Below are positions 18,001 to 25,869 of a stretch of DNA of 64,000 nucleotides, one piece after another (within the stretch, counting starts at the first letter, position 1; each line of letters starts with the position of its first letter). Origin of the DNA: Bacteroidia bacterium (GTDB lineage Bacteria; Bacteroidota; Bacteroidia; J057); the NCBI GenBank assembly GCA_030430205.1, contig JAUIGE010000006.1, forward strand, positions 124,001 to 188,000, read 5' to 3'. Below the pieces are notes generated by a model, which was not told the origin of the DNA, made no database searches, and saw only the letters and a program-made list of their open reading frames with translations. The position numbers were made by a program, and so were the translations under genes.

Positions 18001-20871
18001 CAGAATGGCCCTGCCGCCGGTATGACGACGGCGCTGATCCACACTTCTGAGTCCTCTGCTACGCAGAGCGGCCACTCGCTGCAGCGCAGCGGCTGTGGGA
18101 GCGAATGCTCAGACTTCAACTGGACCACACCCCTGCCCCACTCTCGTGGTTCATTGAACAACAATCAATCTGCCTACACCTTAGCAGGCAATCAACAAAG
18201 CTATTTTCTCTCTCAACTGACACCATGTACCCATTATACAATCCGCATCTCACCTATTTCCTGTACAACAGGAGCAGGCACATTTGTCTCTTCTCTTAAC
18301 AGTATGGCCACCTATGGTCCTGATTTGACTTATGTGCTCAATGCACCGACATCCGTATGTGAAGGGACAGGAACAAGCGTTCAACTCAGCCAGTCTCAGG
18401 CTGGCTTCAGCTACCAATTACTCAATGGCAACGGTCAGGAGGTAGGTCCTGCTCAACTCAGCGTGGGAGCTGCGCTGACATTTACCATTCCGACATCAGA
18501 GCTTCTTCCCACAGCCAGCCCCCATGCTTTCCAGATGGAGGTCAGTAGTTGCACTTGTTCTCAGTTATTACAGAGCAGCGTTCAAATCGCTGTCTCTGCC
18601 CTTCCCGATGCCGGCAGCAATAGCAGCCTGAGCATTTGCGATAACGCAAATCCCAGCACCTTATTCGCCCAGCTAGGCGGCACGCCAGAGGCTGGCGGTA
18701 GCTGGAGTGGCCCTTCCTCACTGGGAGGTGGGGATCAGGGGATCTACGACCCGGCTAGCGCCCAGGCGGGAACTTATACCTATACCATAGCCGATCCGGG
18801 ATGCCCGGTTAGCAGTGCTTCTGTCGTTGTTTCAGAGATAGCCGGGCCCAATGCCGGTGTAGATGGGGCATTGGGCATTTGTGAAAATGCTGCTGCAAGC
18901 TCTCTTTTCAGTCAGTTGGGCGGAAGCCCACAGGCAGGAGGAATCTGGAGCGGACCCTCTTCCCTGGGCCTGAGCCACCTGGGCAATTATGATCCCGCAA
19001 CCTGCGACGGGGGGGTGTATACCTATGTGGTGACAGCTGTAGGCTGTCCACCGGACGTATCCCACGTCAATGTCACAGAATCCAGCATCCCTTATACAGG
19101 TCTGAACACGACCCTGTATATCTGCGGATCCGCAAGCCCGGTCTATCTCTTCCTGCAATTGGGAGGCGCTCCTGATGCAATGGGCACCTGGACGGGTCCG
19201 GCAGCTTTGGGAAATGGATTTATGGGGGCGTATAACCCCGCAATTCATCCAGCTGGGACTTATACATACACTATCACCAATCCGGGCTGTAGCCCTGTCA
19301 GTTCTACTGTAGATATTATCTATTTCAATGCTTCCAGCGCGGGTGTCAGCAGCAGCCTGAGTCTGTGTGCACAGGGAGATCCCGTGAATCTATTTCAGGC
19401 TCTGGGAGGCTCACCTCATACAGGTGGCAGCTGGACTGGGCCCAATAGCCTCAGCAATGGATATTGGGGCACTTTTGATCCGCAAAACATGCAGGCCGGA
19501 AGCTATACCTATAGCCTGACAGCGGGTGGATGTCCACCCTCTACGGCCCAAGTTCATATTTCCCTAACCCCCAATCCTCAGCCTTTGGCTGAGCAAAACT
19601 GCAGCAATTGCCAGGAAATACAGCTTTCCTACTGTGACAATTGCCCCAATCCTCCCGATCCTGCTGCCTATATTGATGGCAGTCTGAGCGCAAATGGAAA
19701 TTACCTTTCAGGCTATGGCCTGCAATGGTATATGGACAATGGAGGTAGCCCGGGAACTGCGCTCAACGGCAGTCCTGCTGTAGACCTTTCCCAGCAACAG
19801 ACCTACTGGCTTTCACAGGTAGATCCTCTGGCAGGCTGTGAAAGCCAGGCCCGGAAGCTCCATATCCTTCCCCAAAATGCGCCCGATTTGCTGATCAATC
19901 ATCCAGCCTCCCAGCTTGCGGGCAGCAGCCTGGACCTGGCCACCACGGTCAACGACCTGGCAGGTGTGACCAGCGCTTACCGCTTCTATGAAGCCGATCC
20001 GGCTTTGGGCTCGGTAGCGATAGGCAGCTTGCTTGCAAGCAATGGTACACCTCTTTCAAGCCAGCATGCCTGGGTGAATCCCCCTGCCGGGCTGCATACC
20101 TATTGGGTAGTAGCTGATAATGACCCGCTTAGCAGCCTTGTCTGCCACGATACCAGCATCATTCTGCTTCACTTTACCCCCTCTGGAAATGTACAAGTCG
20201 ATATCAGAATTGCCCTGGAGGGCGCAATGGACCATAGCAATGGGTTGATGCGCGATAAACTGCGTACCAAAGGCTATTTGACTGTAGAAGAACCCTATTC
20301 TAATTTGGGACTGCCCCATGCAAGCAGTTCTGTGGAGCAAATGAATCCTCTTCTTTTGGACCAAAGCGGCAATAACGCCATCGTAGACTGGGTCATCCTG
20401 GAATTGCGAGCTGGCAATGATTCGACACAGGTAGTGGCTACACGCGCAGCCTTATTGCAGCGGGATGGAGATGTAGTGGATACTGACGGGCAGTCGCCTG
20501 TCGCTTTTGGCGGCATCACAGCAGGAAATTATTTCCTCAGCATCAAACACCGCAATCACCTGGGTGTGATGAGTGCCCATGCCCTGCCATGGGGAAGCAG
20601 CCCACAATGGATCGATATAAGCGACCCCAACTTTCCGCTGCTGGGCGTGCTCGCCTCCAAAGTAGTCAATGGAAAACAGCTGCTTATCTCGGGAGATGCC
20701 AGCGGCGACGGACAAACTCAAAATAATGACATCGTTGATTTTTGGAGAAATGAAGTGGGCACTTCGGGCTATATGAGAGCCGATCTCGATATGGACGGAG
20801 AAGTCCAAAACAGTGATATGATACAATATTGGCGCCCCAATGTAGGGCGGGGAACTCAGATTCCGGAGTAG
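15094..20871 (+). CDS. Giant secreted M43-type metalloprotease with P-domain, Ig-like repeats and dockerin-like end
   Basis: 1925-residue exported protein. A signal peptide (MKNLLLGVVCTLFSVVSSAQ) is followed by a zinc protease with HELGHYFGLHH (zinc ligands His254, His258, His264; Glu255 catalytic) and the Met-turn VMTYN, as in M43 cytophagalysin/pappalysin enzymes. Then come a proprotein-convertase P-domain-like beta-sandwich (DLVIDLIAPDG...NPNGDWTLRITD), a fibronectin/lamin-tail-like region, and four tandem repeats of about 81 residues (nt 18601-19565) with GGSWSGPSSLG and GTYTYT motifs. The end carries two calcium-loop segments (SGDASGDGQTQNNDI, DLDMDGEVQNSDM), dockerin-like. No type A or B T9SS domain is visible. 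Probably digests extracellular protein. Confidence 0.85.
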   Translation: MKNLLLGVVCTLFSVVSSAQTFQQAPIFGGQSVQQLYHQAIQNQIQQGQFEGFHCGNDYNNSALIPASSPCFEVTKGYGSICWNPSSGGANNIDPACSIAPLSFPTTNGGKYQVPIRITIFEDSNWIGANYLNGTGFQQLSDPAIDQKLAAINALYGNAQIQFYECRARNRVQNADMFDFYQNNDPNTGENDGTGDLNQTAMFDQQNVINIYFVGGIEGDHDCCGTMGFAPYPPSRDFIIMRYGTAVGGTTFEHELGHYFGLHHTHKAGPSLSTGDVYGFPDGNLYNCDCKTSGDGICDTWPDPNFSYQCGSNCWGLDAYCFISDVYPRCEFDSAGFACVSGANNAPATALPLNPNHGVNSGNGMSTILNENVMTYNLYNGCRQAFSPCQYKKINDVLLNCRSYLCYSGPERYFSSQAPGDPHSPHQEICVGDPAPTFIATFPGSNSASFNWYAEENSSQALVLGSTTFTPALGSGPGQLNNMLPGTYYFYLQGVNSYNDCKMRVEVVVNPSAGPASSTAGMDSLSLCGQSTLLLQAHAAQLYPNEIVGWWISNSPLSFTDQNDLDIQLANVSLGGSINQASLNHLFPAAVNKKELSLSIDCSQLTANHQYYATPLVSKDNVAPPSGFTAGPQSLNDYNNGNPGVTEIIIPAFQLPSNALLEQVCIDLVHPVTNDLVIDLIAPDGTVIPMVTFLPFTYPRGDFDACLVDDGTGASTFLGCNGNTSEACFVGSIESVTPFSAYQGNPNGDWTLRITDQNNAGFGGSLTHAELIFDQSPVALIFPDVELSDCTIGEPVKFSCNCGNNNGGNVSNLIATHPQDSALGYSQLKLAWTPPPIQPDGYLIQFSDDNGQSWHSPQTHPWINEIHYDNAGADVNEGVEIAGAAGMNLSCYGLYLYDGANGSVYGSPLSLTGIFSDEGTGYGALWFGINAMQNQADGLALVYEGNGDCNCPGSQQVIELLSYEAAFSCQNGPAAGMTTALIHTSESSATQSGHSLQRSGCGSECSDFNWTTPLPHSRGSLNNNQSAYTLAGNQQSYFLSQLTPCTHYTIRISPISCTTGAGTFVSSLNSMATYGPDLTYVLNAPTSVCEGTGTSVQLSQSQAGFSYQLLNGNGQEVGPAQLSVGAALTFTIPTSELLPTASPHAFQMEVSSCTCSQLLQSSVQIAVSALPDAGSNSSLSICDNANPSTLFAQLGGTPEAGGSWSGPSSLGGGDQGIYDPASAQAGTYTYTIADPGCPVSSASVVVSEIAGPNAGVDGALGICENAAASSLFSQLGGSPQAGGIWSGPSSLGLSHLGNYDPATCDGGVYTYVVTAVGCPPDVSHVNVTESSIPYTGLNTTLYICGSASPVYLFLQLGGAPDAMGTWTGPAALGNGFMGAYNPAIHPAGTYTYTITNPGCSPVSSTVDIIYFNASSAGVSSSLSLCAQGDPVNLFQALGGSPHTGGSWTGPNSLSNGYWGTFDPQNMQAGSYTYSLTAGGCPPSTAQVHISLTPNPQPLAEQNCSNCQEIQLSYCDNCPNPPDPAAYIDGSLSANGNYLSGYGLQWYMDNGGSPGTALNGSPAVDLSQQQTYWLSQVDPLAGCESQARKLHILPQNAPDLLINHPASQLAGSSLDLATTVNDLAGVTSAYRFYEADPALGSVAIGSLLASNGTPLSSQHAWVNPPAGLHTYWVVADNDPLSSLVCHDTSIILLHFTPSGNVQVDIRIALEGAMDHSNGLMRDKLRTKGYLTVEEPYSNLGLPHASSSVEQMNPLLLDQSGNNAIVDWVILELRAGNDSTQVVATRAALLQRDGDVVDTDGQSPVAFGGITAGNYFLSIKHRNHLGVMSAHALPWGSSPQWIDISDPNFPLLGVLASKVVNGKQLLISGDASGDGQTQNNDIVDFWRNEVGTSGYMRADLDMDGEVQNSDMIQYWRPNVGRGTQIPE
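18601..19565 (+). repeat. Four in-frame protein repeats of about 81 codons
   Basis: Units begin near 18601, 18841, 19087 and 19330. Each encodes an opening G.....L.IC, then LFxQLGGxPxAGGxWSGPxxL, then a GTYTYTI-like close. They form a stalk of Ig-like domains between the protease/P-domain half and the C terminus. Confidence 0.75.
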
Positions 20872-20877
20872 GAAGAG

Positions 20878-20996
20878 GTTTTGGGTTTTGGGTTTCGGGT
20901 TTCGGGTTTCGGGTTTTGGGTTTCGGGTTTTGGGTTTTGGGTTTCGGGTTTCGGGTTTCGGGTTTTGGGTTTTGGGTTTCGGGTTTTGGGTTTTGC
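20878..20996 (+). repeat. Heptamer array, element B: 17 perfect-phase units, one direction
   Basis: Seventeen consecutive 7-mers GTTTYGG (the last GTTTTGC) occupy exactly 119 bp with no slip. The only variation in the first 16 is C or T at position 5, in the order TTCCCTCTTCCCTTCTT. There is no reverse arm here. It starts 6 bp after the metalloprotease stop codon. Confidence 0.95.
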
Positions 20997-21081
20997 TCTC
21001 ACCCAAAGAATTTAGATTACCGTAACAATTGGGAGCATCATCAGGAGGCTGAATAAAATTCAGTTCTCCTGGTATTTTTTT

Positions 21082-21089
21082 TACTTTTG
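21082..21089 (+). promoter_or_regulatory. -7 promoter motif 4 bp before an ATG
   Basis: TACTTTTG matches TAnnTTTG exactly and ends 4 bp before the ATG at 21094. A transcript starting at the usual distance would have essentially no leader. Confidence 0.45.
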
Positions 21090-21093
21090 TGGT

Positions 21094-21333
21094 ATGAAAA
21101 TCAATGCCAAATGGATTGTGGGTTTGGGGATGCTGGCATTTTGCCTGCAACTGAAGCCATGTCCTCATGGCAATTGTCCGGCAGGCCGCTGCCTGGCAGA
21201 TGGTCCCAAACCGATGGGTTGGGAGTTATTTTCGGAAGAAAAGAAGGGAGTGGAAGTGTCAGCTGACAGCCTGCTGTCTGTGCCTGCGGATAGCCTGTCT
21301 GCGGTAAAACAGCAAGAGAAAAGCCATCAATAA
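21094..21333 (+). CDS. Small putative exported protein
   Basis: 79 residues, no recognised family. The N terminus (MKINAKWIVGLGMLAFCLQL) looks like a signal peptide; four Cys follow early (KPCPHGNCPAGRCLADG), then a hydrophilic Ser/Asp-rich tail. An exact -7 promoter motif directly precedes it, which supports expression. Its last 75 bp overlap, tail to tail, the 3' end of the CHAT gene on the other strand. That overlap could also mean the frame is fortuitous. Confidence 0.45.
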   Translation: MKINAKWIVGLGMLAFCLQLKPCPHGNCPAGRCLADGPKPMGWELFSEEKKGVEVSADSLLSVPADSLSAVKQQEKSHQ

Positions 21334-24300
21334 AAATCCTCCTGCAAGTAGCATGTATAGATTTCGGGAGCTATGGACGGAAATAGCTTCCTTTTCCCCT
21401 ATCAAAACAAAACCCGCCCAATAATAAGGGTGATCCCTTTTGGTAGAAGCCAGGTAAGCCTTGCGGGCTTCCTTCATAGCGACATCTTTAGTTTTGCCCT
21501 GCCCCAGGGCTATATAAAAAAACTCCATTATCCTGGTGGTCGCCCGGTCATCCGCCGTCCATAGACTCATGACAACGCTGGGGCAGCCTGCATAGCGAAA
21601 AGCCCGCGCCATAGACATGACGCCCTCTCCTTTCAATAACTTCCCCGCACCTGTATTACAGGCGGATAGGACAGCAAGCTCTGCCTGCAGGCTCAGGCTG
21701 TATAGCTCATAGGCATGAAGGATGCTGTAAGGGGCACTCTCCTTCTCATTTTCTGGATCCCGGTTGAAGACCAGGCCCGAGTACAAAGGATTTTGATCAT
21801 TGATAAAGCCGTGCATGGCAAAGTGAAGGACAGAATAGCCCGCGGCTTCGGAAAGAAAACGCTTTTTGGTAGCCTGCCCATTTGTATAAGCCTGCCCGTC
21901 CATTTGATCAGAAATGAGCTGAAGCTCCTGTTCATTGTAGACCAGGGGCGGCCAATCCTCGGGAGAATTTCCCCTTTGATAAGATGGAGCAAAACCAATC
22001 AGGCCCTTGCCCTTTTTCTTTTTTTGCGATGCATCCCGCTCCAAAAATGCTGCCGCATACTCATAGCGCAATTGGCAGGATGAAAACAGATAGGACAGAG
22101 AAGCATAACTCATGCCTGCATCCGGATCAGGCTTTTCTGTCAAAAGTACACCAAAAGGCAGATAGCCCAACATCCCATCCGGGATAATGAGCAATTCGGA
22201 TATGTTTCGATTTGCCACAAAAGGCTCCAGCAGCAATTGGAACAGCTTATAGGACTGCTGGGTAAATGCTTGAAAATTAGGCCCAATAGCCTTGAGGCTT
22301 TGGTCAGGTTGCTGGGTCAGGATGGCCCGAAAGGCTTCTATCTGGTTTATGAAAGCGTCATCTATCGCTTGTGTAAAAACCTGAATGGTATCAGCTGCCA
22401 GACAAAAAGCGGTAAGGTCTTTTTCGCCCCAAAAAAATTCAATTACCGCTTTTTCTCCTTCCAAAGATGACATGATCTTTTCGGCATTGACACTATGGTC
22501 TTTATATTTCAATTCATAATACTCAGGGTAGTCTTTTTCCAGGGTTTTCATCAAAACCGAAAAAGCCTGCCGTAATTCGAAATGCTTGTTTTGCCAAAAG
22601 GAAATCTTGACGCTGTCAGCCTCTTCGGCCCTTTGTTCATCAAAAATCTTCTTCTGATAGAAGGATAATTCCTTTTGAAGCTGGTTCTCCTGCGCCAAAA
22701 GATCGGCGCTTATTCCGGCAAATTGCTTGGCATCTGAATCCTGAAGGGCTTCCCTCAGCGAAAGGCCTTTGTTTTTTTCGGCAAAGGAGAAGGCAGCTTT
22801 CAGCAGGGCCTGATCGTGATTTTTTTCAAACCTCTTTAAAGCCACATGGATGGCCCCATCATATACGCGATGTGCGACCTCCGCAAATCTTATCTTTGAG
22901 CCTTCTGTCCGAATATCAGCCCGAATGCTATCTATCAGAACCATTGCCAGATCAAAGCTTTGGGCTGACAAATTAAGCCATTTTTGCTCCTTCCCTTCAT
23001 CATACAATTTCAGGCATAAATCAGCCTTGCCTTGCAAGAGGCTTAGAAATAACACTTTATCATTGACCTCGTCTATGCGTGGCTGGGATGCCAGAGAAGT
23101 ACTTTCAAAGCTTTCGCTCAACTCTTCGAAAGCCATTTGGTAATATTCAAGTGCTTTGAGTTTTTCCTCCTCTTTGGCATAAAAGCTTGCTAATGAAAGA
23201 TATACCCGACTGATTTGAATATCCCTTCCCTGGAAGGTTTTTTTGCCCATTGCCAGAGATTTTTCATACCACATTTTAGCCTCCTTCCTTTTTCCCTGGC
23301 GCATATATACCCTCCCCATTTCCCGAAGGGCAGCTGTCCTAAATTGTTGATCTGCGGACTCCAGGGCTAGTGCCTTGTTTAAATAATCCATCGCTTTTTC
23401 AAAATCTCTCTGTTCAAGGGCGTATTCTGACAGAAAGGAATAAACAGCGAAAAGGAGCCTTACCTCATCCAGGGTCATTTTATTTTGTACTTTTCCCAGG
23501 ATTTTCATCCATAGTTTTTGAGCATTTTCTTTTTGGCCCAATTTCCAATATACAATCCCTTCATTCATAGAGGTAACCAGGATGGCGGCCTGATCTAATT
23601 CGGAATTATGACTGGCCAGGTAGCGGGCACGCCGGAAGTAAGCCAGCGCCTGCTCAAAATCCTCCATCTCCATAAATGTGGAGCCCATGGTATTGTACAG
23701 ATTTCCTAAATACTGGCTGTCTACCGGGCTCATTTTTTCCATTTGCTCATATACCTCCAGGGTTTTCTGGCTGTAAAAAAGGGAGCGATCAAAGTCCCCG
23801 GTCGTACTGTACAAAAATACCAATAGCCCCAAAGTGGTCGGAATGGCTGAATCATCTTTATCCAAATGAAGTTGGGCGCTGTCGAGGGCTGAGAGAAACC
23901 AGCTTTCTGCTTCCTGGTATTTCCCACTGTATACATGATTTATTCCTATGACGTCGCAGGCATAGGTAAAATCATCCCATATTTTCAAGGTGAAAAGGTC
24001 CTCCCTTGCCCGGTTGAGGAAGAAAATAGAGCTATCTATCTGGTAGGATTGAGAGAGGAAGTTTTCGCCCAAAAGTTGGTAATAATGGGCTTTCCCAGCT
24101 GAAGGGCCTTCAATCAAAGAGGCCATCCAGCGGCTATTCACAATTTTTTGATAACAGAGTTGGGGGTCTTTGCTCTCCACCATGCGCACGTATTTAAACA
24201 GGCACTCCAGAGCCAGGTTCCAATCACAGTCTGCAATGGCCGCTTTTTCTTTCTCTTCAAGGAGAAATACGGCTTGTTGCTCCTTTCCCTTTCCTTGTAA

Positions 24301-24432
24301 AGAATCAATATAGGAGACAAAGCTCTTCCAATCCATTGGCTCATCAACCTGAGCCAACAATTCAAGGGGAATTCCCAATAAAAAAATAGAAACCCAAAAG
24401 GCAATACCCAGCCTGACACTCCTGCTTTTCAT
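21259..24432 (-). CDS. TPR-CHAT protein, exported caspase-like protease candidate
   Basis: 1057 residues. An N-terminal signal peptide or anchor (RLGIAFWVSIFLLGIPLELLAQ) precedes a long run of tetratricopeptide repeats (about 100-450). A helical linker follows, then a CHAT (caspase HetF-associated with TPRs) domain with LHFAMHG (catalytic His about 874) and LSACNTGAG (catalytic Cys about 925). The end has one membrane segment (LYMLLAGGFLLMAFLLLFY) and a short basic tail. Predicted topology puts the TPRs and CHAT in the periplasm, anchored at the C terminus. Both catalytic residues are intact. The ATG at 24432 is used; the TTG at 24450 falls inside a promoter motif. The neighbouring sigma/anti-sigma pair suggests signalling. 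Confidence 0.88.
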   Translation of the reverse strand: MKSRSVRLGIAFWVSIFLLGIPLELLAQVDEPMDWKSFVSYIDSLQGKGKEQQAVFLLEEKEKAAIADCDWNLALECLFKYVRMVESKDPQLCYQKIVNSRWMASLIEGPSAGKAHYYQLLGENFLSQSYQIDSSIFFLNRAREDLFTLKIWDDFTYACDVIGINHVYSGKYQEAESWFLSALDSAQLHLDKDDSAIPTTLGLLVFLYSTTGDFDRSLFYSQKTLEVYEQMEKMSPVDSQYLGNLYNTMGSTFMEMEDFEQALAYFRRARYLASHNSELDQAAILVTSMNEGIVYWKLGQKENAQKLWMKILGKVQNKMTLDEVRLLFAVYSFLSEYALEQRDFEKAMDYLNKALALESADQQFRTAALREMGRVYMRQGKRKEAKMWYEKSLAMGKKTFQGRDIQISRVYLSLASFYAKEEEKLKALEYYQMAFEELSESFESTSLASQPRIDEVNDKVLFLSLLQGKADLCLKLYDEGKEQKWLNLSAQSFDLAMVLIDSIRADIRTEGSKIRFAEVAHRVYDGAIHVALKRFEKNHDQALLKAAFSFAEKNKGLSLREALQDSDAKQFAGISADLLAQENQLQKELSFYQKKIFDEQRAEEADSVKISFWQNKHFELRQAFSVLMKTLEKDYPEYYELKYKDHSVNAEKIMSSLEGEKAVIEFFWGEKDLTAFCLAADTIQVFTQAIDDAFINQIEAFRAILTQQPDQSLKAIGPNFQAFTQQSYKLFQLLLEPFVANRNISELLIIPDGMLGYLPFGVLLTEKPDPDAGMSYASLSYLFSSCQLRYEYAAAFLERDASQKKKKGKGLIGFAPSYQRGNSPEDWPPLVYNEQELQLISDQMDGQAYTNGQATKKRFLSEAAGYSVLHFAMHGFINDQNPLYSGLVFNRDPENEKESAPYSILHAYELYSLSLQAELAVLSACNTGAGKLLKGEGVMSMARAFRYAGCPSVVMSLWTADDRATTRIMEFFYIALGQGKTKDVAMKEARKAYLASTKRDHPYYWAGFVLIGEKEAISVHSSRNLYMLLAGGFLLMAFLLLFYRRQAIRRHRQQAVS

Positions 24433-24439
24433 ACATAAG

Positions 24440-24447
24440 CTAAAGTA
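24440..24447 (-). promoter_or_regulatory. Near-consensus -7 motif before the CHAT gene
   Basis: TACTTTAG on the minus strand (one mismatch to TAnnTTTG) ends 7 bp from the CHAT start codon, suggesting the gene can be transcribed apart from the small gene upstream. Confidence 0.35.
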
Positions 24448-24462
24448 CAAAAAGCCAGTTAA

Positions 24463-24795
24463 TTAACAACCCGTCGGTATGCAAATCCCCATAGAGGCAG
24501 GCTCTTGTGTGGGCTCATAGCCTACAAATTTCACTTCTACCATGCTTGCAATATCTCCATCAGAGGTCGCACCCCTCAGGATTAGGTTGTTTCCTTCCAC
24601 TACGCTTACAGGAACCACCACTGTATCCCAACTCACGGTGGCAGAGCTAAGGTTTTCAGGATTGGAAGACAAAACCACATATACCCAGGGACTGGATACA
24701 GTGATGCACCCGGCAACCTTTTCAGTTCCAGGATCAGGTGAGGTGATTTTTTTCACTTTACAGATCGGAGGGGGATTGGTGCCGGAGGTTGCCAT
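24463..24795 (-). CDS. Small hypothetical protein upstream of the CHAT gene
   Basis: 110 residues, not recognised. No signal peptide (starts MATSGTNPPPICKVKKI). The composition is beta-rich with many Val, Ser and Thr, with Cys near both ends (ICKV, GCITV, GICIPTGC). It lies 30 bp upstream of the CHAT gene on the same strand, so it may be a partner or substrate of it. A separate role is equally possible. Confidence 0.65.
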   Translation of the reverse strand: MATSGTNPPPICKVKKITSPDPGTEKVAGCITVSSPWVYVVLSSNPENLSSATVSWDTVVVPVSVVEGNNLILRGATSDGDIASMVEVKFVGYEPTQEPASMGICIPTGC

Positions 24796-24872
24796 AGTTT
24801 TTGGAATTAATGTGTTATCGAAAAAAAGAAAATGCTAATAAGTGAATATTTCGTTGAAAATAGATCAATATG

Positions 24873-24925
24873 CAAAAAAATCAAAAACGCCTTTTCCTGG
24901 CATGGATATGCACAAGGAAAAGGCG
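24873..24925 (-). terminator. Terminator-like hairpin in the leader of the small/CHAT genes
   Basis: CGCCTTTTCCT (24888-24898) and AGGAAAAGGCG (24915-24925) form a perfect 11-bp stem. On the minus strand it is followed by TTTTTGATTTTTTTG. It sits about 90 bp upstream of the minus-strand gene at 24795, so it either ends a short RNA or acts as an attenuator. Confidence 0.7.
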
Positions 24926-25049
24926 AATGATTAGGTAATTTCGAATCGGTTTTAGAAAGGCTTTTTTACGGGCTGTTAATTACTTAGTGAGGTAAGGAAT
25001 CAGTTTTTAAGGGTGAGAGATGAAGTGTATTTAGAAAAAATTTGTTTGA

Positions 25050-25086
25050 AGGGAAAAAAAGCTGCCCCTTGTTGAAAGCAGCTTTT
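25050..25086 (-). terminator. Second terminator-like hairpin in the same leader
   Basis: AAAAGCTGC (25057-25065) and GCAGCTTTT (25078-25086) pair perfectly over 9 bp. The minus strand continues with T7, while the plus strand has only T4. Orientation is therefore the same as the hairpin at 24873-24925. Confidence 0.6.
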
Positions 25087-25290
25087 GCATCAGCACGAGT
25101 GAGGATTGTTTTGCTAGTTCAGTTAGCCTATGTTGAGTAAAAAGAACGATTTGTTTTCTTAAGTTTAGCTTCTTGTACGTTTTCAATAATTTAGACGCCC
25201 AGTCAAAAAAAATATCAATGAATTTATGTTTATTTTTTTAAGAAAAATCCAAATTGAAGAATAATTCCCTGCTAATCAATCAGTTATAAA

Positions 25291-25857
25291 ATGAAAAAAA
25301 ACAGACTTAATGACAAAGATATTATTGAAGGGATTCGAAAGGGAGGGCGAAAACAGGAAAAAAGCATCACTATTTTATTTAAAACCTACTTCCATTTGGT
25401 GCATGAAGGCAAGGGAAAATTTCATCAGCTTTCTGAAGAAGACTTGCTCACAGCCTATAATGCTTCCATCATTTCCATCAGAAGACATATAGTTGAAGGT
25501 AGTTTCAGAGGGGAAAGTAGTCTCTGGACTTTCCTCAACACCATTTTTTTTCGCAAGTGCGTTGATATTATCCGAAAACACACGTCTAACTTATTAGATG
25601 GTGTAGATGAACTGCCAGATGAAGAGGATGCAGAACTCAATGTACTCCAAAAAATGACTCTACAGGAAGATTTTGAAAGCCTGCTTCAACTATTAGATCA
25701 GCTAGGCTCTCCCTGTAAAGAGATCATTCTTGATTCTGAGTACAGTGGGTATCGTTCGGATGAAATTGCAGAGCGGATAGGATTTGGCAATGCCAAAAGT
25801 GTGAATAGCAAAAAATACAGTTGTCTTCAACGCCTTTACAAACTTCTTGAGTCCTAA
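25291..25857 (+). CDS. ECF-type RNA polymerase sigma factor
   Basis: 188-residue sigma-70 family protein. Region 2 is visible as FRGESSLWTFLNTIFFRKCVDIIRK (about 73-97), and region 4 as LGSPCKEIILDSEYSGYRSDEIAERIGFGNAKSVNSKKYSCLQRL at the C terminus. There is no region 1 or 3, as in ECF (group IV) factors. The next gene, 12 bp downstream, encodes an anti-sigma-like membrane protein, the usual pairing. It diverges from the TPR-CHAT gene pair. Confidence 0.88.
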   Translation: MKKNRLNDKDIIEGIRKGGRKQEKSITILFKTYFHLVHEGKGKFHQLSEEDLLTAYNASIISIRRHIVEGSFRGESSLWTFLNTIFFRKCVDIIRKHTSNLLDGVDELPDEEDAELNVLQKMTLQEDFESLLQLLDQLGSPCKEIILDSEYSGYRSDEIAERIGFGNAKSVNSKKYSCLQRLYKLLES

Positions 25858-25869
25858 GCTTTTGAAACC

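Larger units (their letters stand above)
24796..25290. other. Divergent control region between the CHAT and sigma genes
   Basis: 495 bp, AT-rich, with no convincing reading frame. It contains two hairpins followed by T runs on the minus strand (listed separately) and must hold the promoters of both the CHAT-side and the sigma-side genes. No exact TAnnTTTG element is seen for either. Confidence 0.6.

Noticed and set aside
20878-20996. CRISPR array
   Set aside because: Units are 7 bp with no spacers, and there are no cas genes; the same holds for the other arrays.
20452-21168. 238-codon minus-strand frame with a [14 protein letters not shown]-rich middle
   Set aside because: The repeated peptide is only the heptamer array translated; the flanks are shadows of the metalloprotease gene and the small plus-strand gene.
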